A DNA stretch of 36,507 bases from CBIFVZ01 sp966185765 (GCA_966185765.1 CBIFVZ010000037.1:1-36507); one strand, 5' to 3'. Positions 1 to 8,439 are shown, numbered from the stretch's first letter. Notes: generated by a model not told the origin, from the letters alone. Numbers and translations are program-made.

Positions 1-70
1 CCAGGACTTCCTGCTGGTTATTACCGATGCTGGAAACGATGCCCAAGCCAGTAATTACTGCACGTTTCAT
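1..70 (-). CDS. fabB: 3-oxoacyl-ACP synthase I, N-terminal fragment
   Basis: This is the first 23 codons of the gene; the rest lies left of the window. The reading begins MKRAVITGLGIVSSIGNNQQ, which is the characteristic N-terminus of FabB (KAS I), the condensing enzyme required for unsaturated fatty acid synthesis in the cytoplasm. A good ribosome binding site (GAGG, reading leftwards) lies 6 nt before the ATG. The gene is divergent from mnmC, as in E. coli. FadR-like and FabR-like operators lie just upstream, which fits the known dual control of fabB (FadR activates, FabR represses). Confidence 0.96.
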   Translation of the reverse strand, partial: MKRAVITGLGIVSSIGNNQQEVL

Positions 71-117
71 TCAATACCTCTTTAGATGGCGCTGTTTAAT
101 CATTCGAGTCGCACAAT

Positions 118-135
118 AGCGTACAGTTGTACGCC
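118..135 (-). promoter_or_regulatory. FabR-like operator upstream of fabB
   Basis: The 18 bp AGCGTACAGTTGTACGCC form a palindrome with one mismatch (AGCGTACA / TGTACGCC). This matches the known FabR operator type found before fabA and fabB, where FabR represses in response to unsaturated acyl groups. It directly abuts the FadR-like site. The assignment rests on motif resemblance and on the gene it precedes. Confidence 0.75.
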
Positions 136-136
136 G

Positions 137-153
137 AACAAGTCCGATCAGAC
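137..153 (-). promoter_or_regulatory. FadR-like operator upstream of fabB
   Basis: On the minus strand this reads GTCTGATCGGACTTGTT, close to the FadR consensus (CTGGTCNGACNTGTT type). FadR is a known activator of fabB. It lies about 67 bp upstream of the fabB start codon, next to the FabR palindrome, which is the arrangement known in E. coli. Confidence 0.75.
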
Positions 154-228
154 GAAACCCGGGGAAATTTGCACCGACAAACGCACACCGTTAAGATCGC
201 GCTATCGCCTGCTATACGAGCCACAAAC

Positions 229-2229
229 GTGAACCCATCATCCGTACAATCTGCCCGCATCCACTTTAATGAAGACGGTACACCTGTATCCCGAGAGTTT
301 GACGATGTCTACTTCTCTAATGATAACGGGCTTGAGGAAACGCGCTATGTGTTTCTCGATGCAAACCGATTGCCCGCACGTTTTACGGAACATTCTCGCG
401 AACTATTCGTAACAGCTGAAAGCGGCTTTGGTACCGGGCTTAACTTCCTGACGCTGTGGCAGGCTTTTCGCACTTTTCGTCATCATCATCCCGATGCCCC
501 ACTGCAGCGGCTGCATTTTATAAGTTTTGAGAAGTTTCCTCTGACCGCGCCCGACCTCGCAGCGGCTCACGCCCACTGGCCAGAGCTGGCTGAACTTGCG
601 CAGGCTTTACAGGCGCAGTGGCCCCTGCCCTTTAGCGGCTGCCACCGCCTGTTGCTGGATGAAGGGAGGGTGACGCTGGACCTGTGGTTTGGGGATATTA
701 ACGAGACATTGTCTCAGCTTGATGACAGCGCCAACGGCAAGGTTGACGCCTGGTTTCTGGATGGTTTCGCGCCTGCCAAAAATCCAGAAATGTGGACACA
801 AGCCCTGTTTACCGGCATGGCACGTCTTGCGCGCCCAGGCTGTACGCTAGCCACCTTTACTGCCGCTGGTTTTGTGCGCCGCGGTCTGGAGGAGGCCGGA
901 TTCAGCATGCATAAGCGTAAGGGCTTTGGCCGCAAACGCGACATGCTGGTCGGTGAGATACTCACCCTTACTGGCGTAAAACCGCGCACGCCCTGGTATG
1001 CTCGCCCGGCAGCCGGGGTGCGCGAAGCCGCTCTGGTCGGCGGGGGGATCGCCAGCGCCCTGCTTGCACTGATGTTGCTCAGGCGCGGCTGGCAAGTCAC
1101 GCTTTACTGCGAAGACGCTCAACCCGCTCAGGGGGCTTCTGGCAACCGGCAGGGCGCGCTTTATCCGCTGCTCAACGGTCACGACCCGGCCCTGGCGCAG
1201 TTTTTCCCTGCCGCCTTTACCTTCGCCCGCCGCCTGTATGACGCGCTGCCTGTGGCATTTGACCACGACTGGTGCGGCGTAACGCAGCTCGGCTGGGATG
1301 AAAAAAGCCAGCACAAGATTGACCAGATGCTCGCACCTGGCTTGCCGCAGGCGCTGGCTCATGCGCTGGACGCACAGCAGGTACAGGCGTCAAGCGGCCT
1401 TCAAACCGGCTGCGGCGGCATCACTTTCCCACAAGGCGGCTGGTTATGCCCGGCAGAACTCACTGGTGCCTGTCTGACGCTCGCGCAAGCACAAGGGCTA
1501 AGGCTGCACTATCAGAAGCAGGTCACGACACTGACCCAGAATAAAGCAGGTTGGCAGCTTGATTTCAATGATGGCACCCAGGCACAGCATGCCACCGTGG
1601 TGCTGGCAAACGGCCACCGTATTAACCAGTTTGCCCAGACTGAAGCCCTACCGATGTACGCCGTTGGCGGCCAGGTCAGCCATATACCTACCACAACTGA
1701 ACTTGCAAAGTTGCGCCAGGTGCTGTGCTACGACGGCTATCTGACACCACAGAATGTGAATAATCACTACCATTGCATTGGTGCCAGTTATCACCGAGGT
1801 ATGACTGTCGTGCGCTACAGCGAAGACGATCAGCAACATAACCGCCAGCGTTTGATTGACTGCTTCCCGACGCAGACCTGGCCGCAAGAGGTAGACGTCA
1901 GTGGCAATGAAGCACGCTGCGGCGTGCGTTGTGCCACGCGTGACCATCTGCCGATGGTGGGCGCAGCACCGGATTTTGACGCTACGCTCACACAGTACGC
2001 CACACTGAGTCAATCACCGCAGGCAGCAGAGCCTGCGCCTTATTATCCTGGTTTGTTCCTGTTAGGTGCACTGGGTTCACGCGGGCTGTGTAGCGCACCG
2101 CTGGCAGCAGAAATACTGGCTGCACAAATGAGCGATGAACCACTGCCACTTACTGCCCAAACGCTGGCAGCGCTAAACCCAAACCGGCTGTGGGTAAGAA
2201 AGTTACTGAAAGGGAAACCGGTGCATTAA
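229..2229 (+). CDS. mnmC: bifunctional tRNA mnm5s2U biosynthesis protein MnmC
   Basis: MnmC finishes the 5-methylaminomethyl-2-thiouridine modification of the tRNA wobble base. Its C-terminal FAD-dependent oxidase removes the carboxymethyl group, and its N-terminal SAM-dependent methyltransferase then methylates the amine. The N-terminal half carries the SAM-binding glycine motif ESGFGTG (residues 64-70). The C-terminal half opens with the FAD dinucleotide-binding motif VGGGIAS near residues 270-276. I chose the GTG at 229 (666 aa) because the frame from there aligns with the E. coli protein (668 aa). The open frame extends upstream to a TTG at 127, but that start would lie inside the FabR operator and would add 34 residues with no family counterpart. 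No strong Shine-Dalgarno is seen at either start. Confidence 0.95.
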   Translation: MNPSSVQSARIHFNEDGTPVSREFDDVYFSNDNGLEETRYVFLDANRLPARFTEHSRELFVTAESGFGTGLNFLTLWQAFRTFRHHHPDAPLQRLHFISFEKFPLTAPDLAAAHAHWPELAELAQALQAQWPLPFSGCHRLLLDEGRVTLDLWFGDINETLSQLDDSANGKVDAWFLDGFAPAKNPEMWTQALFTGMARLARPGCTLATFTAAGFVRRGLEEAGFSMHKRKGFGRKRDMLVGEILTLTGVKPRTPWYARPAAGVREAALVGGGIASALLALMLLRRGWQVTLYCEDAQPAQGASGNRQGALYPLLNGHDPALAQFFPAAFTFARRLYDALPVAFDHDWCGVTQLGWDEKSQHKIDQMLAPGLPQALAHALDAQQVQASSGLQTGCGGITFPQGGWLCPAELTGACLTLAQAQGLRLHYQKQVTTLTQNKAGWQLDFNDGTQAQHATVVLANGHRINQFAQTEALPMYAVGGQVSHIPTTTELAKLRQVLCYDGYLTPQNVNNHYHCIGASYHRGMTVVRYSEDDQQHNRQRLIDCFPTQTWPQEVDVSGNEARCGVRCATRDHLPMVGAAPDFDATLTQYATLSQSPQAAEPAPYYPGLFLLGALGSRGLCSAPLAAEILAAQMSDEPLPLTAQTLAALNPNRLWVRKLLKGKPVH

Positions 2230-2234
2230 ACAGG

Positions 2235-2258
2235 TCGGGCTGCCTGAGGGCAGCCCGA
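2235..2258. terminator. bidirectional hairpin terminator between mnmC and the NTF2-like gene
   Basis: A perfect 10-bp stem (TCGGGCTGCC / GGCAGCCCGA) with a 4-nt loop lies between two converging genes. The T-rich tail on the plus side (GGTTATTTT) overlaps the last codons of the minus-strand gene. It could serve both genes. Confidence 0.7.
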
Positions 2259-2264
2259 ACCAGG

Positions 2265-2861
2265 TTATTTTCCAACCAGATATGCGTCTTTGGTTGGGTC
2301 TGTTTTCACCAGCCATTTACCGCTGCGGCGAAACGAACTCGCGGTCGCATAGGTATCTTCCATAAACTGAAAGTATTCGATTTTACCATCGTTCACCTTC
2401 GCCAGAATGGCAAAAGGTGAGGTAAAGGTATTGCCAACGGCTTTAGAGCGATACGTAAAACGCCCAAATACCGCAACGTTTTCGCCGCTGCTAAACATGT
2501 CGCTCACCTTAAAGTCCAGTATATCCCAGTACTTCTGGACACGAACAAAGGTGCTGATAAAGCCCGCTGGCCCTTTCGAGGTGCCAGTCCAGGGTTCGAT
2601 TTGTTTTAGCTCCGGGTTCTCAAAGTTGAGCGAAACATAGGTAGCATCACTTGCGACCAGTTTTTGCGAGGCATCCGTTATCTTGTCCGGCGCAGTATTG
2701 GATAAAAACGCGCTGATGACATCCAGTGGTTTGCCCGTTTTTAGTGCTTCCGCTATTTCCTGCTCCGGCGTTTTCGCCTGCACCTGCCCACTGACTACCA
2801 GCAGTCCCAGCAACATGCCAGCAACCAGGGAATGCCCATAATGCTTTGATATCACGTTCAT
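2265..2861 (-). CDS. secreted SnoaL/NTF2-like family protein
   Basis: The 198-aa product has an N-terminal signal peptide (hydrophobic LVAGMLLGLLVVSG, probable cleavage after VQA near residue 29), so it is probably periplasmic. The rest resembles the NTF2/SnoaL-like fold seen in ketosteroid isomerase-like proteins: a helical first part (ADAL-type region TPEQEIAEALKTGKPLDVIS) followed by strands with FENPELKQIEPWTG and a conserved-looking YFQFMEDTYAT near the end. It follows the aldehyde dehydrogenase gene after a 17-nt gap with its own GAGG site, so the two are probably one operon. It may bind or transform a small molecule, but the substrate is unknown. The gene is absent at this position in E. 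coli. Confidence 0.75.
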   Translation of the reverse strand: MNVISKHYGHSLVAGMLLGLLVVSGQVQAKTPEQEIAEALKTGKPLDVISAFLSNTAPDKITDASQKLVASDATYVSLNFENPELKQIEPWTGTSKGPAGFISTFVRVQKYWDILDFKVSDMFSSGENVAVFGRFTYRSKAVGNTFTSPFAILAKVNDGKIEYFQFMEDTYATASSFRRSGKWLVKTDPTKDAYLVGK

Positions 2862-2878
2862 TATTTACCTCGACAGGT

Positions 2879-4351
2879 TTATTTGCCCGGCGTTACACCC
2901 GGCTGTAAAACAATATGTTTGTACTCAAGAAAATCTTCCATCTGCGCCAGTCCACGCAGACGCCCCTGACCACTTTGCTTGTAGCCGCCTTCTTCAAACT
3001 CATCACGCATCGTCGCCCAGTCGTTAATCCAGACGGTGCCAGCCTCAAGTTGAGCAGCAACACGTAATGGACGGTCAACATCGCCAGACCAGACACTCGC
3101 CGCAAGGCCGAATTCGCTGTCATTGGCAAGCTCTATTACCTGCGCTTCACTGTCAAACACCTGCAGGGTTAAAACCGGGCCAAACACTTCCTGTTGCACA
3201 ATAGTCAGTGAGGGGTCAGTAACTTCCAGCAGCGTTGGGCGATAAAACGCACCCGCTGCGAGCGGACCATCTGTTACCGGGCCGCCGCGCACCAGCACCT
3301 GAGCACCTTGCGCAATAGCCGTCTCCACCATCGCGTTAACCCTCGCCACGCTGGCTTTGTCAATAAGTGGCCCCATCTCACTTGTACTGTCGGTCCCTGG
3401 TCCCACTCTTACCGCCTCCAGCCGCGCGCTCAGGCGCTCACGCACCTGATCTGCGATACCGCGCTGCACCAACAGGCGGCTACCCGTCATACAGAACTGG
3501 CCTGAAAACGTGGTGAGGGATTTCTCGATTTTCACTAACGCGGCATCAAGGTCGGCATCATCAAACACAATAGCGGGCGTTTTGCCGCCCAGCTCAAAAC
3601 CAAACCGTTTCAGTTTTGCACCACCGGCTGCGGCAATGGCTTGCCCGGTTTGCGTACTGCCGGTAAAGCTGATAACGGGTACCAGCGGTGATTCCACCAG
3701 GTGGCTGAGCACCGCTTTCTCCCCGGTTACCATATTCACGACTCCCGCAGGCAAATAAGGCGATGAGCTGATGATACGGGCAATAAACGCATTCACCTGC
3801 GCGGTCTGTCCGGGCATTTTGATGACCGTTGTACAGCCTGCCGCCAGCGCCGGGGCCAGTGAGCGACTCAAAAGCGCGGCCGGAGAGTTCCACGGCACGC
3901 TGATGCCAGCCACCCCCACCGCCTCGCGAATCAGCAGCGAAAAGCGCCCTTGCGCCCACTGCGCCGCGCGCCCGCCATCGAGGTAAATGAGTCCGGCACA
4001 GTAGCGTAATCCCGCTGCCACCAGCGATAGCTCAAACTCTGCCTCCGGCAAAATTTTGCCGTTCTCAAGGCTTAGCAGTTTCGCCAGTTCCGGTAGATTC
4101 TGTTCAACGCGGTAAGCCAGGTCATGTAAAGCCCGGGCGCGCAATTCGCGATTATGTCGCCACTCGCTGTGGATAAAGGCATTGTGCGCTGCGACAACGG
4201 CCTGTTGTGCTGTGGATTCATCACCAATGGCATAATCACCAATTTTTCGACCGGTCGCAGGATCGACACTCTCGCCCTGTTCGGCACTGTCAACCCACTG
4301 CCCGTTTATCCAGTGCAGTGCCTTATCCTGAGAGGATTGAACGTCATTCAT
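2879..4351 (-). CDS. NAD(P)-dependent aldehyde dehydrogenase family protein
   Basis: The 490-aa protein is a full-length member of the aldehyde dehydrogenase superfamily, which oxidises aldehydes to acids with NAD(P). Visible hallmarks are VPWNSP with the oxyanion Asn at residue 155, FTGSTQTG in the cofactor fold near 229-236, the general base Glu253 in FELGGKTPA, the catalytic Cys287 in GQFCMTGS, and EVFGPVL late in the sequence. It looks closest to the betaine/aromatic aldehyde dehydrogenase type, but the substrate cannot be read from the sequence. A good ribosome binding site (GGAG) sits 9 nt before the ATG. The gene is divergent from a LysR regulator 101 bp away, which probably controls it, and leads into the NTF2-like gene. 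Confidence 0.92.
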   Translation of the reverse strand: MNDVQSSQDKALHWINGQWVDSAEQGESVDPATGRKIGDYAIGDESTAQQAVVAAHNAFIHSEWRHNRELRARALHDLAYRVEQNLPELAKLLSLENGKILPEAEFELSLVAAGLRYCAGLIYLDGGRAAQWAQGRFSLLIREAVGVAGISVPWNSPAALLSRSLAPALAAGCTTVIKMPGQTAQVNAFIARIISSSPYLPAGVVNMVTGEKAVLSHLVESPLVPVISFTGSTQTGQAIAAAGGAKLKRFGFELGGKTPAIVFDDADLDAALVKIEKSLTTFSGQFCMTGSRLLVQRGIADQVRERLSARLEAVRVGPGTDSTSEMGPLIDKASVARVNAMVETAIAQGAQVLVRGGPVTDGPLAAGAFYRPTLLEVTDPSLTIVQQEVFGPVLTLQVFDSEAQVIELANDSEFGLAASVWSGDVDRPLRVAAQLEAGTVWINDWATMRDEFEEGGYKQSGQGRLRGLAQMEDFLEYKHIVLQPGVTPGK

Positions 4352-4432
4352 TATGATTTCTCCAGCAACAATGCTGTACTCACAGTAGCCGCTTTACAGC
4401 CTGTGAATAAGTCATTATCGTGAGTAACACTG

Positions 4433-4446
4433 TTCCACTGGTGGAA
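4433..4446. promoter_or_regulatory. LysR-type dyad in the divergent intergenic region
   Basis: TTCCACTGGTGGAA is a perfect 6-bp inverted repeat with a 2-nt centre and contains the T-N11-A pattern typical of LysR operators. It lies 6 bp before the LysR start codon, partly covering its ribosome binding site, in the 101-bp gap shared with the aldehyde dehydrogenase gene. It is a candidate autoregulatory site; binding is inferred. Confidence 0.45.
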
Positions 4447-4452
4447 TAATCT

Positions 4453-5385
4453 ATGCCGCTGAACCCCACCGATTTACTGTTTTTTATCCGGGTCGTTGAG
4501 GAAGGCAGTTTTACGCTCGCGGCTGAACGCCTGAATGTGCCAAAATCCACGCTGTCGCGGCGCATTTCGCAGCTGGAAGATACGCTGGGAGAGATTTTGC
4601 TGCGCCGCACAACGCGCACGCTGACGATTACCGAGTTTGGTCACACCTTTTATCTGCAGGCAAAACGCGTGGCCTATGAACTGGATATTGCCGCCACGCT
4701 GAGTGACCGGCATTTACAGCAGCCCGGCGGCCTGTTGCGCCTGTCCATGCCAGGCGGATTCACGCCCGATATGCTCGGTGCGTTTTTGAACCGCTTTGTG
4801 GACCGCTACCCGGATATTCAGCTGGAAGTGAATATTTCACAGCGCCGTGTCGACCTTGTGGCAGAAAACTACGATCTGGCACTACGGCTGGGAAAACTGG
4901 CGAATGATGCCACTCTGGTCGCCAGAAAAATCACCACCTTTCAACCGCGTCTTTATGCCTCTCCTGAATGGATTGCCCGCTATGGCGCGCCACAAACACC
5001 AGATGACATACTCAATCAGCCCGTGCTGATGTTACAAATGCACGCTTCGGATTCGACGCTGTGGGAAATGGAACACCAGGGGGTGAGATGGCAAAAAACG
5101 CCGCCAATTCGGGTAAAAGCCAACACGCCGGACGTGCTTAAAGCGATGGCGCTGGCGGGTGCAGGACTGGCCTGCCTTGCCGAGCACTATGCAAGACCTG
5201 ATGTCGTAAACGGCCAACTCACTGGCGTCCTGACGGACTGGCGCATGCCGGGTATTCCCGTTTGGGCCGTGTTTCCGGGGCGGCGGCTTATTCCCGCCCG
5301 CACCCGAATCTTTATTGATGAACTAAAGCAGCACCTTAACGAAGAGGAAAAAAACCAGTGGGCTTCGCCGGGTGAAAAAGGCTGA
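4453..5385 (+). CDS. LysR family transcriptional regulator
   Basis: The 310-aa protein has the LysR architecture. The N-terminal winged helix-turn-helix spans about residues 5-63, with GSFTLAAERLNVPKSTLSRR as the recognition region. A linker helix follows, and a periplasmic-binding-protein-like effector domain covers about residues 90-295. The sequence type (LRLSMPGGF, LVAENYDLALRLG, ARKITTFQPRLYAS) belongs to the large DsdC/CrgA-like branch that often regulates adjacent oxidoreductase genes. It is divergent from the aldehyde dehydrogenase gene and is probably its regulator, with an aldehyde, acid or related compound as possible effector. GGTGG lies 8 nt before the ATG. The last 20 residues after QHLNEE are charged and probably disordered. 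Confidence 0.92.
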   Translation: MPLNPTDLLFFIRVVEEGSFTLAAERLNVPKSTLSRRISQLEDTLGEILLRRTTRTLTITEFGHTFYLQAKRVAYELDIAATLSDRHLQQPGGLLRLSMPGGFTPDMLGAFLNRFVDRYPDIQLEVNISQRRVDLVAENYDLALRLGKLANDATLVARKITTFQPRLYASPEWIARYGAPQTPDDILNQPVLMLQMHASDSTLWEMEHQGVRWQKTPPIRVKANTPDVLKAMALAGAGLACLAEHYARPDVVNGQLTGVLTDWRMPGIPVWAVFPGRRLIPARTRIFIDELKQHLNEEEKNQWASPGEKG

Positions 5386-5483
5386 CAGACCGAGCGGTAC
5401 TCGTCATGCTGTTTTCCACAGAAAACGAGTTCATTAGGTTGCAGCAACGAGGTCAGGCGTGACTCCCCCGTTCCCCTCGTTGA

Positions 5484-5505
5484 CTTTGCGAGCCGCTTCG
5501 CAAAG
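5484..5505. other. short hairpin upstream of the copper-related genes
   Basis: CTTTGCGA and TCGCAAAG form an 8-bp perfect stem with a 6-nt loop. No T-run follows, so it is not a clear terminator. It lies in the 215-bp gap between the LysR gene and the DUF2946-type gene and could be a regulatory structure or a weak terminator for lysR. Confidence 0.35.
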
Positions 5506-5600
5506 CGGGCTGTTGCCCCTGTCATACCCGCACTTTCTGTAACATCAAACAAGCAAATCAGATACACTCCCCTCAAAGAATCAAACAGCTGGTAACATTT

Positions 5601-6035
5601 TTGCGCAGGCGAATACGGATATCTCTCACGGCGACATGGCTGGCACTGCTCTCAGTTGCCATGTTGTTCGTCGCGCCAGTCATCTCCCGAGCGCTTGCTC
5701 ACCACGCCGCCTGCCAGCACGACCATACCGTAGCAATGATGGACATGTCTGCCATGCATCACAGCATGGACATGGCCGAGCACTGTGAAGTAAACACGCC
5801 TCTGAAACACAGCCTGATGCCTGACCCGTCCATGTCGCCGATGGAGGAGATTGCCTGCGGCTATTGCCAACTGCTCATTAACTTGCCGTTTATTCTGTTT
5901 ATTTTCGCAGCCCTGCTCTGGTTGCTGCTGCGTCTTGTTCGCCGAAGCCCTGTCATTGCGCTTAACTGCTCACTGCCATTGCGCACCTGGCTACCACCAC
6001 GCGCCCGTGCCCCTCCGACTGTCTGTCTGCCCTGA
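5601..6035 (+). CDS. DUF2946-type His/Met-rich membrane protein
   Basis: The 144-aa product starts with a signal-anchor (TWLALLSVAMLFVAPVIS, about residues 12-30). A stretch rich in His and Met follows (CQHDHTVAMMDMSAMHHSMD, about 38-57), then a CGYCQLL motif and a strong transmembrane helix (INLPFILFIFAALLWLLLRL). This layout is that of DUF2946 proteins, small inner-membrane proteins often found beside copper-transport genes; their exact role is not known. The only plausible start is TTG at 5601, since the next in-frame Met falls inside the signal segment; the ribosome binding site is weak. The gene lies 91 bp ahead of the TonB-dependent copper receptor and is probably co-transcribed with it. 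The His/Met cluster suggests copper binding, which is inference. Confidence 0.75.
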   Translation: MRRRIRISLTATWLALLSVAMLFVAPVISRALAHHAACQHDHTVAMMDMSAMHHSMDMAEHCEVNTPLKHSLMPDPSMSPMEEIACGYCQLLINLPFILFIFAALLWLLLRLVRRSPVIALNCSLPLRTWLPPRARAPPTVCLP

Positions 6036-6126
6036 AGGAATAATCCCCACAACAGGTTCGCGTAGCAACGTGCTTATCTCAGGACAGGCACGCGCTGTTA
6101 CGCCAGAAACACGTTAAGGCATGGAA

Positions 6127-8163
6127 ATGAACACACACGATTTTGTACGTACCCCACTGGCGGCATTCATTCTGATTGCGCTACAAACCAACAGCGTTTT
6201 TGCTGAGGAGCCACACGACAATATGCGCATGCCGGATGAATCAGTGATGATTGTCACCGCACCGGCAACGTCGCCACTGGAAGTCATAACCTCCCCTAAA
6301 ACACCGCGTCAGCCAGTACCGGCAAGCGACGGTTCAGATTATCTGAAGACCATTCCCGGCTTTTCACAGGTGCGCAACGGCGGTACCAATGGCGATCCGG
6401 TTTTTCGCGGCATGTTCGGCTCACGCCTGCGTATTATGACCAATAACGGCGAGATGCCTGGTGCCTGTCCGTCACGCATGGATGCGCCGAGCGCCTATAT
6501 TTCCCCGGAAAGTTTTGATGTGCTCACGCTAATAAAAGGGCCAGAAACCGTACTCTGGGGGCCAGGCAACTCGGCCGGAACCGTACGTTTTGATCGCGAG
6601 CAGCCTCGTTTTGATAAACCCGGTATTCAGGGTACTGCCAGTCTGCTTGCAGGCTCCAGACAGCGCTGGGACGAAAATGCTGATATCAGTCTGGGTAACG
6701 AACAAGGCTATTTACGCCTGACCGGGAATAAATCCCGTGCTGACGATTATAAAGACGGTAAAGGGGATAGCGTAGCGTCAAAGTGGGATAAGTGGAGCGG
6801 TGACATGGCGCTGGGCTGGACGCCTGATAACGACACACTACTGGAACTCACCGCCGGAAAAAGCGACGGTGAAGCGCGCTATGCCGGGCGCAGTATGGAT
6901 GGCTCACAGTTCAGGCGTGAAAGCCTGGGCGCACGCTTTGAGAAAACTAACATCAGTGAGGTATTCGATAAATTTGAGGCCAATGTCTATTACAACTATG
7001 CCGACCACGTGATGGATAACTATTCACTGCGCTCGCCGGGAAGCGGTATGGCGGGTGGCAGTATGGGTAATGCCATGTCATCTGTGATGAGCAAGCCAAT
7101 GAGGATGGCAATGCAACTCGACAGGCGCACCGTGGGCGGGCGCATGATGGGCACATGGACAGGCTCTGACATTGAACTGCGAAGCGGTGCCGATACCCAG
7201 CTTAGCACCCACCGCGGTAAACACGCCGGCAGTTGGGTGAAGGACGCACGTTTTCGGGATTACGGGGTGTTCAGCGAACTAACCTGGAATATGACAGAAC
7301 AAAGCAAAATTGTCAGCGGCGCACGCCTTGACCGGGTCGTGGTGGATAATTTTAACGCGCAAAGCGCTTCAAAACGCACCGATACCCTGCCCGCCGGTTT
7401 TATGCGCTTTGAGCACAGCCTCGCACAACTTCCGGTGACGTTATATGCCGGTCTGGGCTATACCGAACGTTTCCCGGACTACTGGGAACTGTTCTCGCCA
7501 ACCTATGGCCCGGATGGCGCAACCGATGCTTTCCGTCAGGTAAAAACTGAAAAAACCACACAGCTGGATATCGGTGCACAATATAGCGGTGAGCAGCTTA
7601 ACGGCTGGGTGTCAGCCTATATCGGACGGGTGAATGACTTTATTTTATTTCGCTATAGCCCGCAGGATACCGCGGTAAGCCAGGTGGATAATATCAATGC
7701 CACCATTTTCGGTGGTGAAGCCGGTATAAGTTATCAGCTTACCGAAAACTGGAAAACGGATGCCAGCCTCGCTTACTCCTGGGGCAAAAATACCGATAAT
7801 CAACAGCCGTTGGCGCAAATCCCCCCGCTGGAAGCGCGACTTGGTCTGTCATGGGAGCATGACGACTGGAGTAGCACCGGCTTGCTACGCCTGGTCAGCC
7901 CCCAGCATCGCGTGGCGCTCAATGAGGGGAATGTGGTGGGCAAGGACTTTGACAACAGCGCGGGATTTACCGTGTTTTCTGCTAATGCCGCTTATCGGGT
8001 AAGTGAGTCGGTGAAAGTGAGCGCCGGGGTCGATAACCTGTTTAACAAAACCTACAGCGAACATCTGAACCTGGCGGGTAACAGTAGCTTCGGCTACTCC
8101 GCGAATACACCCGTTAACGAGCCTGGCAGGACCTTCTGGGGGAAAATTAACGTCACCTTCTGA
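6127..8163 (+). CDS. TonB-dependent copper receptor, OprC/NosA type
   Basis: This is an outer-membrane TonB-dependent receptor of 678 aa. A signal peptide ends near VFAEE (about residue 26-27). A TonB-box-like segment is followed by the plug (about 60-165, with GDPVFRGMFGSRLRIMTNNG and LIKGPETVLWGPGNSAG) and a beta-barrel ending in the aromatic-terminated strand FWGKINVTF. The plug pattern GACPSRMDAPSAYI is characteristic of the OprC/NosA copper receptor subfamily. A Met-rich loop at about residues 305-330 (GSGMAGGSMGNAMSSVMSKP) fits copper ligation. I chose ATG 6127 because AAGG at 6116-6119 is 7 nt before it; the upstream in-frame ATG at 6121 is only 1 nt from that site. It probably works with the preceding DUF2946-type protein in copper acquisition. 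Confidence 0.9.
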   Translation: MNTHDFVRTPLAAFILIALQTNSVFAEEPHDNMRMPDESVMIVTAPATSPLEVITSPKTPRQPVPASDGSDYLKTIPGFSQVRNGGTNGDPVFRGMFGSRLRIMTNNGEMPGACPSRMDAPSAYISPESFDVLTLIKGPETVLWGPGNSAGTVRFDREQPRFDKPGIQGTASLLAGSRQRWDENADISLGNEQGYLRLTGNKSRADDYKDGKGDSVASKWDKWSGDMALGWTPDNDTLLELTAGKSDGEARYAGRSMDGSQFRRESLGARFEKTNISEVFDKFEANVYYNYADHVMDNYSLRSPGSGMAGGSMGNAMSSVMSKPMRMAMQLDRRTVGGRMMGTWTGSDIELRSGADTQLSTHRGKHAGSWVKDARFRDYGVFSELTWNMTEQSKIVSGARLDRVVVDNFNAQSASKRTDTLPAGFMRFEHSLAQLPVTLYAGLGYTERFPDYWELFSPTYGPDGATDAFRQVKTEKTTQLDIGAQYSGEQLNGWVSAYIGRVNDFILFRYSPQDTAVSQVDNINATIFGGEAGISYQLTENWKTDASLAYSWGKNTDNQQPLAQIPPLEARLGLSWEHDDWSSTGLLRLVSPQHRVALNEGNVVGKDFDNSAGFTVFSANAAYRVSESVKVSAGVDNLFNKTYSEHLNLAGNSSFGYSANTPVNEPGRTFWGKINVTF

Positions 8164-8255
8164 AGATAACACCGGTCCCGGTAGCCCGTTGCTGATTGTT
8201 TAAAGTTAACGTTCACCTGAGGTCTGACAACCAATGGGCTTCAGTCGCGGTGAAC

Positions 8256-8288
8256 GGGTAAAGGGACATTTGCTGCGTCCCTTTACCC
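8256..8288 (+). terminator. hairpin downstream of the copper receptor gene
   Basis: GGGTAAAGGGA and TCCCTTTACCC form a perfect 11-bp stem with an 11-nt loop about 90 bp after the receptor stop codon. The following CTCCCACCG has no T-run, so intrinsic termination would be weak. It may also act as an mRNA 3'-end stabiliser. Confidence 0.5.
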
Positions 8289-8386
8289 TCCCACCGCCCG
8301 CCTGGAAATCGCGTGCAGGGAAACTTAGCATCCCGTGCCGTTATGGCCTGACGCAGGCAGATAACGCCCAGCATTTACACCAAATA

Positions 8387-8416
8387 AAAAGGGAAAGGCC
8401 TGTGCCTTTCCCTTTT
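8387..8416. terminator. bidirectional rho-independent terminator after yfcL
   Basis: AAAAGGGAAAGGC and GCCTTTCCCTTTT form a 13-bp perfect stem with a 4-nt loop (CTGT), and A/T flanks provide a T-run in both directions. It lies 24 bp beyond the yfcL stop codon and can end the long minus-strand prmB-yfcL operon; it could also stop readthrough from the copper receptor side. Confidence 0.85.
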
Positions 8417-8439
8417 CAACGCCAGCGTCAGGGTGTGAC

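Noticed and set aside
127..228. Longer mnmC start at TTG 127
   Set aside because: It would place 34 extra residues without homology over the FabR and FadR operators; GTG 229 agrees with the family start.
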